NCBI GenBank assembly: GCA_036525185.1
Contig: DATDAW010000065.1
Coordinates: 1-33,581, forward strand
Direction of reading: 5' to 3'
Length of the DNA stretch: 33,581 bases
DNA from: DATDAW01 sp036525185
GTDB lineage: Bacteria > Verrucomicrobiota > Verrucomicrobiia > Chthoniobacterales > DASVRZ01
In this document: in pieces, positions 9,940 to 18,228 of the stretch
Numbering within the stretch: the first letter of the stretch is position 1
Layout of the letters: every line of letters starts with the position of its first letter
The notes under the pieces: model-generated
Told to the model about the DNA's origin: nothing
Database searches by the model: none
What the model saw: only the letters and a program-made list of their open reading frames with translations
Position numbers and translations under genes: made by a program

Positions 9940-9963
9940 CCCATCCGGAGATCACTGCTCGCG

Positions 9964-10998
9964 TCAACCGTTAACGGCGAGTGGCTCTTCCATGGTCCCT
10001 TTGAATTTCGCTTCCTCGCGTTCCACGCCGAAGTTATCGGCATACAAGTCCGCGATAAGCTCCATTTCCTCGGTCGTCAACCGGGCGGTATCCGGCGCTT
10101 TGGCGAACTCAATCAATTGCGCTTCGTCGTAGATATTCGGCAACGTCGACGCAACGCGTTCGTCGGCCAGCAGCCACTGCAGCGCCGCCTGCCCCAGGGT
10201 GCGATCCGCATTTTCCAAAAAGCGCAGACGCTCGACTTTTTTAACGCCGTTGATTAGCCAGCTGCGAGGACGATGATTCCGGTGATCGTTCGGCGGAAAG
10301 ACCGTGTCCACCGTGTATTTTCCCTCAAGCATTCCGGACGAATGAGTCACGCGAATGAGAAACATCGTGTCCTTTCCGGCTTCCGTCGCTGAATCCTGCA
10401 TCGCCCTGCCGGGATGCTGCTCGAGCAGGTTGTAAATGTGTTGAACAGAAGCAATATCCCGTTCGCGGATGCAATGAATGCCTTCGTAAAGCCAGCCAAT
10501 CGCCGGCCCCAGTGCGATGCCGGTATGCAGAACTTTGCCGGCGCCCTGCAATTTCTCAAGCGTCTCCCAAATGGCGTCGTCGTAGACCTGTTCCATACGG
10601 ATGTTATGCAACTGCAGTAGATCAATCCGGTCCGTCTTGAGGCGTTTAAGGGCCGCGTCCGTCGCCCGAACGAGCGCTCCCGGCGAAAAATCGTGAGGGA
10701 TTTCCCGCTGCCCGCGGCGTTCATTTCCAAAATGGCTGAAATCGTACCCGATCTTCGTAGCGACCACGATCTCGTCCCGGCGGGTCGGGAAAGCCTTGGC
10801 AATCAACTCTTCGCTCAGCCCGTTGCCATACGTATCCGCCGCATCGAAAAGCGTCACTCCGAGGTCGAATGCCTTGTGCATGAGTGCCACGGCTTCGCCC
10901 TCGGTAAACTGCCCCCACCAACCGGTTGAAATCGTCCAAAGTCCGAAACCGACTTCGCTCACTTCCAGGTCGGTGCCAGTATATTTTCGATAGCGCAT
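9964..10998 (-). CDS. Aldo/keto reductase
   Basis: NADPH-type oxidoreductase of the aldo/keto reductase (TIM barrel) superfamily, 344 aa, cytoplasmic. The catalytic tetrad is visible: D52 and Y57 in F-D-A-A-D-T-Y-G, K82 in T-K-I-G, and H131 in L-Q-L-H-N. G-F-G-L-W near the start and S-S-G-M-L-E-G-K-Y in the second half are also family features. It resembles the YajO/YghZ-like group that reduces aldehydes or oxidises sugars, but the substrate cannot be inferred. It converges on the site-2 protease gene with only 24 bases between the stops, and follows xseA on the same strand after 68 bases. Confidence 0.93.
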   Translation of the reverse strand: MRYRKYTGTDLEVSEVGFGLWTISTGWWGQFTEGEAVALMHKAFDLGVTLFDAADTYGNGLSEELIAKAFPTRRDEIVVATKIGYDFSHFGNERRGQREIPHDFSPGALVRATDAALKRLKTDRIDLLQLHNIRMEQVYDDAIWETLEKLQGAGKVLHTGIALGPAIGWLYEGIHCIRERDIASVQHIYNLLEQHPGRAMQDSATEAGKDTMFLIRVTHSSGMLEGKYTVDTVFPPNDHRNHRPRSWLINGVKKVERLRFLENADRTLGQAALQWLLADERVASTLPNIYDEAQLIEFAKAPDTARLTTEEMELIADLYADNFGVEREEAKFKGTMEEPLAVNG

Positions 10999-11066
10999 GC
11001 CACGAACTTAGCGCTCAACGCAGAACGCTCAATGATGGAGTTATACGTTGAGGGCAGGAAGCGCTC

Positions 11067-12407
11067 TCACGTTTCAGAAATAACTTCGCCATCGTAAAAA
11101 CGCGTCCGCAGTTTTTCACCTGTCCCGACCTCTCGAGCACTCAAAATCACCGTGCCGTTTTCCCGGCTTGTGATTGTGTATCCGCGCTCCAACGTGGCGA
11201 CCGGCCCCAGCACCCGCAACACGCCGCTCGCGCGCGCCAGGCGTTCCCGCGTTTCGCGCAGGACGCGGCTCGCAGCGTCCTCAAAATGGCGCACCTGCTG
11301 TCCGAAAGCTTCCCGCCTCAGAGCCAGCGCATAATCCGGCCGATGTTGTCGAAGCCAACCCGCCAGGTCCGTCAGTTTTTGCCGTTTTTCATCGATCCCA
11401 CCAGCCGTCAATCGATCCAGCATTTCGCCCAAGACATCCGCATCCTGCCGCATTTGCGCCAGCGTTCGGGCGGGCTCGCGCTGCAACGCAGGAGCAAGCC
11501 GCATTGTCAGGCGTTCCCGTTCACGCTCAACGGCATTGCCCAACCCGTATTTCAATCGCGCCGCCGCAGATTCCAGATAACGCGCCAATTCCTCCCCATC
11601 GGGCGCCACAATCTCCGCCGCAGCACTCGGTGTCGGCGCGCGCAAATCCGCCACGAAATCAGCGATGGTAAAATCTATCTCATGCCCTACCGCCGAAACG
11701 ATTGGGAGCAGGCTTTCCGCGATTGCCCGTGCCACGATTTCCTCGTTGAATGCCCACAAATCCTCGATGCTCCCGCCGCCACGCGCGATGATCACCAAGT
11801 CTAGGTCGTTCGCGTGGGTCGTGGAAAAATCCCGGACCGCTGCCGCGATTTCCTCCGCCGCTCCATCCCCTTGAACGCGCACCGGATAAATAAGGAGCCG
11901 CAACCAGGGCGCACGTCGCTCCAGAATATGCAGCATGTCCTGCAACGCTGCCCCAGTCGGCGACGTCACGACGCCAATTCGCGTGGGAAACTTGGGCAGC
12001 GGCCGTTTCCGTTCCCGATCAAACAAACCTTCCGCATCCAGTTTCCGCTTCAACGCCTCGAATTTGGCCTGCAACGCCCCAAGCCCCAACGGCTGCACCA
12101 TTCGCACAATCATCTGATACTGCCCCCGAGCCTCATAAACGGTGATGCCGCCAAATACCTGCACAGCCATGCCGTCACTCAGCTGCATCCGCACGCCCGC
12201 CTGCCGCGCAAACAGGACGCAGGCCAGCTGCGCGCGGTCATCCTTCAACGTAAAATATTGATGTCCAGAGCTTTGCCGCCGGTAATTCGAAATTTCCCCC
12301 TGCACCCACGTCTCACCGATGCCACCCTCGAGCAAGTCACGCACCCGCCGCGTCAATTCCGTTACGCTGAAAATTTGCGGCTCAACAGCGAACAGGTCGT
12401 CGGTCAT
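11067..12407 (-). CDS. xseA: Exodeoxyribonuclease VII large subunit
   Basis: Catalytic subunit of exonuclease VII, which degrades single-stranded DNA in repair (446 aa). An N-terminal OB-fold (about 12-108, with W-V-Q-G-E-I-S-N) binds DNA. The nuclease domain carries A-R-G-G-G-S-I-E-D-L-W-A-F-N-E and S-A-V-G-H-E-I-D-F-T followed by D-L-R-A-P-T-P-S-A-A-A-E, the standard XseA signatures. A coiled-coil-rich C-terminal part, which normally binds several XseB copies, follows. No xseB is present nearby; the 68 bases downstream hold no small ORF. It is divergent from proB, sharing a palindrome-containing promoter region. Confidence 0.97.
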   Translation of the reverse strand: MTDDLFAVEPQIFSVTELTRRVRDLLEGGIGETWVQGEISNYRRQSSGHQYFTLKDDRAQLACVLFARQAGVRMQLSDGMAVQVFGGITVYEARGQYQMIVRMVQPLGLGALQAKFEALKRKLDAEGLFDRERKRPLPKFPTRIGVVTSPTGAALQDMLHILERRAPWLRLLIYPVRVQGDGAAEEIAAAVRDFSTTHANDLDLVIIARGGGSIEDLWAFNEEIVARAIAESLLPIVSAVGHEIDFTIADFVADLRAPTPSAAAEIVAPDGEELARYLESAAARLKYGLGNAVERERERLTMRLAPALQREPARTLAQMRQDADVLGEMLDRLTAGGIDEKRQKLTDLAGWLRQHRPDYALALRREAFGQQVRHFEDAASRVLRETRERLARASGVLRVLGPVATLERGYTITSRENGTVILSAREVGTGEKLRTRFYDGEVISET

Positions 12408-12519
12408 TGCCCCACCCTATTCCAACCGGAAAGTCATGTCGACACGGCGCTCGACTCGCTTGCTTTACACCGCGGTGTAACCGTGAAAAGATGCTGGCCT
12501 TTTTCATCTGCGCTTTTTC
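12408..12519. promoter_or_regulatory. xseA-proB divergent region with perfect palindrome
   Basis: The perfect 16-bp palindrome TTACACCGCGGTGTAA lies at 12465-12480, 39 bases before proB and 57 bases before xseA. Its position between divergent starts suits a repressor operator for one or both genes. It does not match a LexA box that I know, so the regulator is unknown. Confidence 0.5.
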
Positions 12520-13287
12520 ATGTCCCGCAAAATCAAACGGATCGTTCTTAAATTCGGCAGCGGCATTCTCGCCCGGGCGGATGGCAAGGATCTCGATATG
12601 AGCCAATGCCGTGCGCTTATGGCGGAAATTGTCGCCCTCATGGAATTCGGATATGAAGTGGCGGCGGTCTCGAGTGGAGCGGTCGCCGCGGGGTTGAGCC
12701 CCCTTGGTTTCAGCGAGCGCCCCACGGACATGTCATCGCTGCAAGCTTGCGCGGCGGTCGGACAGTCGCGGCTCATGCAGGTCTACGAATCCCAGCTCTC
12801 CAAACACGGGCTGCACGTAGGACAATTGCTTCTAACCTACCAGGATCTCGACAGCCGGTTACTGTACTTAAACACGCAAAACACTCTCGAACGCCTCTTT
12901 GAGTGCCGCAATGTCGTGCCAATCCTCAACGAAAACGATCCCGTCGCCATCGAGGAACTTCGCTTTGGAGATAACGATCGGCTCTCCGCTGAAGTCGCTA
13001 TCCTGGCAAAAGCGGATTTGTTACTAATGTGCACCAGCGTCGATGGGTTGATCGATCCAAAAACCGGCCAGGTTGTGCCACTGGTCCGTGACATTGAAAA
13101 AGCGAGTGACCACGTTCAGGACACAAAAGGCAAATTCAGCGTTGGCGGCATGAAGAGCAAACTCGGAGCTGCCTCTGTCGCGGCGCGAGCCGGGATCCCT
13201 GTCGTCATCACCAACGGCCGGAAACCGGAAACCATCCGGAAAATCGTCGCCGGAGAGAAAATCGGGACGCGGGTGGAGGCCAGATAG
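12520..13287 (+). CDS. proB: Glutamate 5-kinase, short form without PUA domain
   Basis: Phosphorylates L-glutamate at the gamma-carboxyl, the first committed step of proline synthesis (255 aa, cytoplasmic). It has the amino-acid kinase fold: K-F-G-S near residues 11-14, A-V-S-S-G-A-V-A-A-G near 49-58, I-L-N-E-N-D for glutamate binding, and a G-G-M-x-S-K-L-G-A segment typical of ProB. The C-terminal PUA domain of E. coli ProB (367 aa) is absent; the protein ends just after the kinase domain, as in other short ProBs. proA is not adjacent. No good Shine-Dalgarno precedes the ATG. Confidence 0.95.
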   Translation: MSRKIKRIVLKFGSGILARADGKDLDMSQCRALMAEIVALMEFGYEVAAVSSGAVAAGLSPLGFSERPTDMSSLQACAAVGQSRLMQVYESQLSKHGLHVGQLLLTYQDLDSRLLYLNTQNTLERLFECRNVVPILNENDPVAIEELRFGDNDRLSAEVAILAKADLLLMCTSVDGLIDPKTGQVVPLVRDIEKASDHVQDTKGKFSVGGMKSKLGAASVAARAGIPVVITNGRKPETIRKIVAGEKIGTRVEAR

Positions 13288-13357
13288 GGAGAAGCCGACG
13301 TGGCCCAAGTGAAGTTTCTTCGATCTTGCGGGTTCACGGCGGCTGCGCCGCAATGTT

Positions 13358-14323
13358 CTACGCCGAAACAGCCGCGCGCGCTTCCTCGGCGAGGGCAGTG
13401 CTGAGATAGCGCTCGCCTGTACTACAACCGATCGTTACGATGAGCTTACCGCGGTTTTCCGGACGTGACGCGACTTGAAGCGCCGCAAAAACATTGGCGC
13501 CGGTGCTGATCCCGACGAGGAGGCCTTCTTCCTTGGCCAGGCGACGGGCCGTCTGAATGGCATCATCGTTGGTAACGGTGATGACGTCATCGACGATATC
13601 CAGGTGCAAGTTGGCTGGAACAAAACCGGCACCGGTTCCCTGGATCTTGTGAGGACCAGGTTTGAGGGGTTCACCGTTACGCGTTTGAGTTATCACCGGA
13701 GAATCCGCCGGTTCAACCGCGATGGCTTGAAAAGAAGGTTTGCGACTCTTGATGACTTCACTCACTCCCGTGATCGTTCCGCCTGTTCCCACGGCGGAAA
13801 CGAGAATGTCTGCATTCCCATCCGTGTCCCGCCAGATTTCCTCGGCGGTTGTCTTGCGATGGATTGCAGGATTGGCGGGGTTGTTAAATTGCTGGGGCAC
13901 CCAGGCGTGGGGCGTGGAAACCCGGAGCTCCTCGGCTTTGGCGATGGCGCCTTTCATGCCCTGGGCGGCGGGAGTTAAGACCAGCTGTGCGCCCAGGAGC
14001 GCCAGCAGCGTCCGGCGCTCCAGACTCATGCTTTCCGGCATGGTCAAAATGAGCTTGTAACCTTTCGCAGCCGCAACAAACGCCAGCGCGATACCCGTGT
14101 TGCCGCTGGTAGGCTCAATGATAACCGTGTCAGGTGTTAGTTCGCCGGTCTTCTCTGCGGCTTCGATCATGGCCAGTCCGATGCGGTCTTTGACGCTTCC
14201 GAGCGGATTAAAAAACTCCGCCTTGAGCGCGATGGTTGCGTCAACGCCAGCCGCAACACGGTTGAGCTTGATGAGCGGAGTATTGCCGATGGCTTCGAGG
14301 ATGCTTGGGTAGTAGAGACTCAT
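13358..14323 (-). CDS. cysK: Cysteine synthase A (O-acetylserine sulfhydrylase)
   Basis: Pyridoxal-phosphate enzyme that joins O-acetylserine and sulfide into cysteine (321 aa, cytoplasmic). The PLP lysine is K45 in G-S-V-K-D-R. The phosphate and substrate loop P-T-S-G-N-T-G is at 71-77, and the glycine-rich G-T-G-G-T-I-T-G lies near 180. It opens with I-G-N-T-P-L-I-K-L, as CysK does. It is the last gene of the sulfur run, 33 bases after the second sulfate-binding protein gene, and so is the step that fixes the sulfur the upstream genes gather. It converges with proB; no clear terminator is seen between them beyond a small CGGCG/CGCCG hairpin near 13334-13351. Confidence 0.97.
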   Translation of the reverse strand: MSLYYPSILEAIGNTPLIKLNRVAAGVDATIALKAEFFNPLGSVKDRIGLAMIEAAEKTGELTPDTVIIEPTSGNTGIALAFVAAAKGYKLILTMPESMSLERRTLLALLGAQLVLTPAAQGMKGAIAKAEELRVSTPHAWVPQQFNNPANPAIHRKTTAEEIWRDTDGNADILVSAVGTGGTITGVSEVIKSRKPSFQAIAVEPADSPVITQTRNGEPLKPGPHKIQGTGAGFVPANLHLDIVDDVITVTNDDAIQTARRLAKEEGLLVGISTGANVFAALQVASRPENRGKLIVTIGCSTGERYLSTALAEEARAAVSA

Positions 14324-14356
14324 TTGGGGTGTTTGTTGTCGTTGTAGCTAACACAC

Positions 14357-15358
14357 CTAATTCGCGGTGTAAATCTGATCAAATGTTGCGCCGTCTTTGA
14401 AATGCTCGGCCTGTGCCTTCTTCCAGCCGCCAAACGTTTCGTCAACTGAAACCAGCGGGACCTCCGGAAATTCCGCCTTGTGTCTGGCGAGAACCGCGGG
14501 ATCACGCGGGCGAAAGAAGTTTTTTGCCGCCAGCTCCTGGCCTTCGGGCGAAAAAAGGTACTTCAGATAATCTTCTGCTGCGGCACGGGTTCTGGCTTTA
14601 TCCACGTTCTTATCCACCACGGCAACGGGCGCGTCGGCGATGATGCTGAGGGAAGGAACGACGCTGTCGAGTTTGTTCGTGCCGACCGTGGGATCACCTT
14701 TGATCGCAAATACTTCGCTCTCAAACGTGAGCAGCACGTCGCCGATTCCGTTCCGCGCAAACGTCGTCGTCGCAGCGCGCCCACCCGTGTCCAACACCGG
14801 AACGTTTTTGAATAATTTGCCGACAAACTCCTTTGCGGCCGCCTGGTCGCCATTGTTCTTTTTCAGCGCGAATGCCCAGGCCGCAAGATAGCTATAGCGC
14901 CCGTTTCCCGACGTTTTCGGGTTCGGCACGATCACCTGCACGCCTGGCTTGATCAGGTCATCCCAGTCCTTGATTCCCTTCGGATTCCCGGCCCGGACCA
15001 GAAATAGAATAACCGAGGAATAGGGCGAACTGCCGTACGGCAGCTTGCTTTTCCAGTCCTGAGTCACCAGGCCGTTGTCAACCAGCAAGTCGATGTCCGT
15101 ATCCTGATTGAACGTCACGACGTCCGCCGGGAGGCCATCCACAACGGCGCGGGCTTGTTTGCTCGAGCCCGCGTGCGATTGCTCGACCTCGATGTCCTTG
15201 CCCGAGTGGGTTTTCCAGTGCACACCAAAGAGCGGGTTGTATTCCTTGTAAAACGCCCGCGACACGTCGTATGAGACGTTCAAAATCTTCGTTTGCCCAA
15301 GGGAAGACCCCGCCGACGCAAACGCCAAAGCAGCCGCTAACAATAATACGCGTTTCAT
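14357..15358 (-). CDS. Sulfate/thiosulfate-binding periplasmic protein (copy 1)
   Basis: Sbp/CysP-family solute-binding protein, 333 aa, with a cleavable signal (hydrophobic residues about 5-18, cleavage near G-Q-T). Family signatures are L-N-V-S-Y-D-V-S-R near the mature start, Q-S-H-A-G-S-S-K-Q-A-R-A-V, G-L-P-A-D-V-V-T, and N-P-K-T-S-G-N-G-R. These residues bind the oxyanion through backbone amides. It lies 15 bases after the rhodanese gene and 33 before cysK. A second homologous binding protein is encoded 1.8 kb upstream in the same operon. No CysT/CysW/CysA subunits occur in the window, so the membrane channel it serves must be elsewhere. Sulfate versus thiosulfate cannot be decided. Confidence 0.94.
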   Translation of the reverse strand: MKRVLLLAAALAFASAGSSLGQTKILNVSYDVSRAFYKEYNPLFGVHWKTHSGKDIEVEQSHAGSSKQARAVVDGLPADVVTFNQDTDIDLLVDNGLVTQDWKSKLPYGSSPYSSVILFLVRAGNPKGIKDWDDLIKPGVQVIVPNPKTSGNGRYSYLAAWAFALKKNNGDQAAAKEFVGKLFKNVPVLDTGGRAATTTFARNGIGDVLLTFESEVFAIKGDPTVGTNKLDSVVPSLSIIADAPVAVVDKNVDKARTRAAAEDYLKYLFSPEGQELAAKNFFRPRDPAVLARHKAEFPEVPLVSVDETFGGWKKAQAEHFKDGATFDQIYTAN

Positions 15359-15373
15359 GCCAGACCGCTCATA

Positions 15374-16240
15374 CTAGGCGCCGACCTCGATCGGGACCCG
15401 GACGCTATTGCCCCACTCCGTCCAGGAACCGTCATAGTTCCTGACCTTCTGAAAACCGAGCAGATAGCTGAGAACAAACCAAGTGTGGCTGGAGCGTTCT
15501 CCGATTCTGCAATAGACAATCGTGTCGTTATCGGGTTTCAGCCCGAGTTCGCCCTGATAAATACCCCGAAGATCCGAAGCGGATTTGAATGTTCCGTCCT
15601 CGTTGACCGCCCGCTTCCACGGAACACTCCTGGCGCCCGGGATGTGTCCGCCGCGAAGGACGCCTTCCTGAGGATATTCCGGCAAATGGGTTATTTCCCC
15701 TTTGAATTCGCCGGGGGAACGCACGTCGATCAATGGACGCCGCTCGTTGCTTTGTTTCAGGGCGTCCTCTTTGAATGCGCGAATGTGCGCGGGATCCGGG
15801 ACCCTCGGCGTGGGATACCTTGCCTCGGGATAGACTGGAACCTGGCGCGTCGTTTCGCGTTTCTCCGTATTCCATTTGTCACGTCCGCCATTGAGAATTT
15901 GTACCTTGTCATGACCAAAAAGACGGAACGCCCAAAGTGCATAAGCTGCCCACCAGTTGGATTTGTCGCCGTAAAAAATGACCGTGTGTTCCCGGCTGAT
16001 TCCCTTTTTGCTTAGCAACCTGCCGAATGCTTCGGGCGAAATGTAGTCACGCTGGACCGGATCCTGGAGATCACGCCGCCAATCGATGTGTATGGCGCCG
16101 GGAATGTGACCGGTGTCGTAAAGGAGAATGTCTTCGTTGCTCTCCACGATGCGAATACCTGGATCGTAGAGGTGGTCTTCCAGCCAGGAAGTTTCGACAA
16201 GGACATCGGGGTTTGCGTAAACGGGTGCAGCAATGCTCAT
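15374..16240 (-). CDS. Thiosulfate sulfurtransferase (rhodanese, two-domain)
   Basis: Tandem rhodanese of 288 aa. The inactive N-terminal domain (about 10-128) includes G-H-I-P-G-A-I-H-I-D-W, and the catalytic C-terminal domain (about 150-285) has active-site C244 in Y-C-R-I-G-E-R-S-S-H-T. That loop matches the SseA/CysA2 group described from mycobacteria. These enzymes move a sulfane sulfur from thiosulfate to a thiophilic acceptor. No signal peptide is seen, so it is probably cytoplasmic. Its place between two sulfate/thiosulfate-binding protein genes and upstream of cysK suggests it handles imported thiosulfate. Spacing is tight: 12 bases from the gene before it and 15 to the one after. 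Confidence 0.93.
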   Translation of the reverse strand: MSIAAPVYANPDVLVETSWLEDHLYDPGIRIVESNEDILLYDTGHIPGAIHIDWRRDLQDPVQRDYISPEAFGRLLSKKGISREHTVIFYGDKSNWWAAYALWAFRLFGHDKVQILNGGRDKWNTEKRETTRQVPVYPEARYPTPRVPDPAHIRAFKEDALKQSNERRPLIDVRSPGEFKGEITHLPEYPQEGVLRGGHIPGARSVPWKRAVNEDGTFKSASDLRGIYQGELGLKPDNDTIVYCRIGERSSHTWFVLSYLLGFQKVRNYDGSWTEWGNSVRVPIEVGA

Positions 16241-16252
16241 GATTTTGTTATG

Positions 16253-17047
16253 TTAGATATCCTGCGCATGACTGATCACACGCCGGTAGTTGTGAAGGAT
16301 TTCACGGATAAAAATATCGATCGCTTCGATCTGCCGGTCGAGAGGTGTGGTTAGCGGGATGTTAAGTTCCAGCTCAAAGGGCGTCGGTTTTGTCCCTTCA
16401 AGCGGTCCAAATCTACCGGAGACAGATTCGCCGTTCCGTAGAACGACCGGTTCCGAGCGGAGGTTGACGAGATGGCTGATCTGCTGGAGCGATGGGGCAA
16501 CGACTTCTTCGCCGAGGAATTTGCTGCGCACCGCCGCGAACCCCTCATCCCAGGGCGTCACCCGCAGACTGATAAGACTTTGGAAATAGAGTTTGCGCAA
16601 TTCACTTTCCAGAAACCACACTTCGGGAAGCGTGGAGTTTTTCCAGAAAGCGCGATCCAAATCCGGCGCGAACTCGACGGGGCCTGCACTTCGGGGATTG
16701 ACCACGGGATAAAAAAACAAGGCGTAGTCTTTGCTAGCTTGCGGACGCGCTTCAAAACTCCCGACCAGTTTCGCAAGGGCGATGGAGAGATTCAGCCCCA
16801 GCGTATCAAAACCGGTGAAGATTCCAACACGGATCGGAACGCCTCCACCGCGCTCGCCGAGAAACATAAACTTGGGTACATGGAAGGGGCACCCATCCAC
16901 CTCGAAGCGCAGGCCATCACTCACGATTAGGCTGCTCGATTTGCGGGCGGATTCAAACAGCGGACGCAAGAAGCGATTCACTGTTTTTGAAATCCAGGAT
17001 TCCTCGATGAAATCCGGACGGATTGCGGGTTGTGTTTGGGTTGCCAT
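16253..17047 (-). CDS. M14-carboxypeptidase-like protein lacking zinc ligands
   Basis: Unknown protein of 264 aa from the ATG at 17047. The frame is open to 17200, but that extension overlaps the end of sbp copy 2 and looks non-coding. Segments line up with the M14/succinylglutamate-desuccinylase fold: V-G-I-F-T-G-F-D-T (74-82) where the family has an A-G-x-H-G-x-E zinc motif; Y-P-V-V-N-P (113-118); D-L-D-R-A-F-W (129-135) in place of D-L-N-R-x-F; S-L-I-S-L-R (157-162) in place of a strand ending in the zinc His; and P-F-E-L-E-L-N (223-229) near the expected catalytic Glu. Both His and the Glu zinc ligands appear replaced, suggesting a pseudoenzyme. It sits within the sulfur operon, 12 bases before the rhodanese gene. 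Fold assignment is inference. Confidence 0.7.
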   Translation of the reverse strand: MATQTQPAIRPDFIEESWISKTVNRFLRPLFESARKSSSLIVSDGLRFEVDGCPFHVPKFMFLGERGGGVPIRVGIFTGFDTLGLNLSIALAKLVGSFEARPQASKDYALFFYPVVNPRSAGPVEFAPDLDRAFWKNSTLPEVWFLESELRKLYFQSLISLRVTPWDEGFAAVRSKFLGEEVVAPSLQQISHLVNLRSEPVVLRNGESVSGRFGPLEGTKPTPFELELNIPLTTPLDRQIEAIDIFIREILHNYRRVISHAQDI

Positions 17048-17077
17048 GGAATGCGTCAGTTGGGTTCTTGAGGGACT

Positions 17078-17110
17078 GCCGGGCGCGACCTCTTCTGATT
17101 CGCGCCCGGC
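17078..17110 (-). terminator. Intercistronic hairpin after sbp copy 2
   Basis: A perfect 10-bp inverted repeat: GCCGGGCGCG at 17078-17087 and CGCGCCCGGC at 17101-17110, with a 13-nt loop. It sits 28 bases after the binding-protein stop on the minus strand. No T-run follows, so it more likely blocks 3' exonucleases or partly attenuates transcription, as hairpins after binding-protein genes often do. Confidence 0.5.
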
Positions 17111-17138
17111 CGCTGACCCCGATGGAAATGCCTCTGGT

Positions 17139-18128
17139 TTACTGGCCGTAGATTTGATCGAAGATGCCGCCGTCGTTGAAATGCGTTTTCTGCGCCTCAC
17201 GCCAGCCGCCGAAATCCTTGATGGTTACCAGGTCCAGCTTCGGGAATTTGTCGGAATATTTTGCCGCGATCGCCGCCGAACTGGGGCGATAGAAATTATG
17301 CGCGATAATTTCCTGCGCTTCGTCGGAATAGAGATATTTCAGGTATTCACGTGCAACTTCGAACGTGCCCTTTTTGCTGGCATTTTTGGTGACAACGGCT
17401 ACCGGCGGCTCGGCAAGAATGCTGAAGGATGGAGTCACAATTTCAAATTTTTCCGGACCGAATTCCTTGAGCGCCAGATAGGCCTCATTCTCCCACGCCA
17501 GGAGCACGTCTCCGATCCCGCGCTGAACGAACGTGGTCGTCGAACCGCGGGCACCGGTATCCAGGACCGGAACATTTTTGAAGAGGGCCTTGATAAAATC
17601 CCTCACGCCTGAATCATCCTTTTTGAGTTTATCCTTGGCGTACGCCCAGGCTGCAAGGTAGTTCCAACGGGCGCCGCCGGAGGTTTTGGGATTGGGAGTG
17701 ATAACTTGAACACCCGGTTTGATGAGATCATTCCAATCCTTGATTCCCTTGGGATTGCCTTTTCTTACGAGGAAAACAATGGTGGAGGTATAAGGCGAGC
17801 TGTTGTTGGGAAATGCCGACTCCCATTTTGTGTCGACCAGGCCTTTGTCAGCAACAGCATCAATGTCATAAGCCAACGCGAGAGTGACAACATCGGCAGG
17901 CAGGCCATCAATGACCGCCCGAGCCTGTTTCCCGGACCCACCATGGGATTGATCGATAGAGACAGTCTTGCCGGTTTCCTTTTTGTAGTGGCTGGCAAAG
18001 ACCTTGTTATACTCGGCGTAAAGTTCCCGCGTCGGGTCGTAGGAAACGTTGAGGAGGTTAATCTGGCCGAACGCGCCTGTTGTCAGCAGTGCGGTGGCGG
18101 CAAGAATTTTAAAAACTAGTTTTTTCAT
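17139..18128 (-). CDS. Sulfate/thiosulfate-binding periplasmic protein (copy 2)
   Basis: Second Sbp/CysP-family binding protein, 329 aa, with a signal peptide (basic K-K-x-x-x-K, hydrophobic core to about residue 20, cleavage near F-G-Q). It shares with copy 1 the L-N-V-S-Y-D, Q-S-H-G-G-S-G-K-Q-A-R-A-V, N-P-K-T-S-G and L-D-T-G-x-R segments, but differs at many positions, so the duplication is not recent. It comes directly after the porin gene and ahead of the M14-like gene. Having two binding proteins in one operon suggests two related ligands (for example sulfate and thiosulfate, or an organic sulfonate) or different affinities. Strong hairpins flank the gene on both sides. Confidence 0.94.
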   Translation of the reverse strand: MKKLVFKILAATALLTTGAFGQINLLNVSYDPTRELYAEYNKVFASHYKKETGKTVSIDQSHGGSGKQARAVIDGLPADVVTLALAYDIDAVADKGLVDTKWESAFPNNSSPYTSTIVFLVRKGNPKGIKDWNDLIKPGVQVITPNPKTSGGARWNYLAAWAYAKDKLKKDDSGVRDFIKALFKNVPVLDTGARGSTTTFVQRGIGDVLLAWENEAYLALKEFGPEKFEIVTPSFSILAEPPVAVVTKNASKKGTFEVAREYLKYLYSDEAQEIIAHNFYRPSSAAIAAKYSDKFPKLDLVTIKDFGGWREAQKTHFNDGGIFDQIYGQ

Positions 18129-18170
18129 TTTGGTAACGTTGTGGTTTGAGCAGACTCAAGAGATTCGTAT

Positions 18171-18206
18171 TTCCCCTCGGGGAAGCGCCGTCCTCGGGGA
18201 CGGCGC
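18171..18206 (-). terminator. Tandem hairpins between sulfur porin and sbp copy 2
   Basis: GCGCCGTCC (18185-18193) pairs with GGACGGCGC (18198-18206) around a 4-nt TCGG loop; the flanking A/T extends the stem to 10 bp. A second, smaller hairpin, TTCCC/GGGAA, abuts it at 18171-18184. They lie 22 bases after the porin stop. No T-run follows on the minus strand, so partial attenuation or message stabilisation is more likely than full termination. Confidence 0.5.
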
Positions 18207-18228
18207 TCATGCGCCCCTTCCCTGCGCA

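Noticed and set aside
14350..14372. TTACACCGCG, half of the xseA/proB palindrome, also occurs at the end of sbp copy 1.
   Set aside because: It encodes the last residues of the protein (Y-T-A) and the other half is degenerate; most likely chance.
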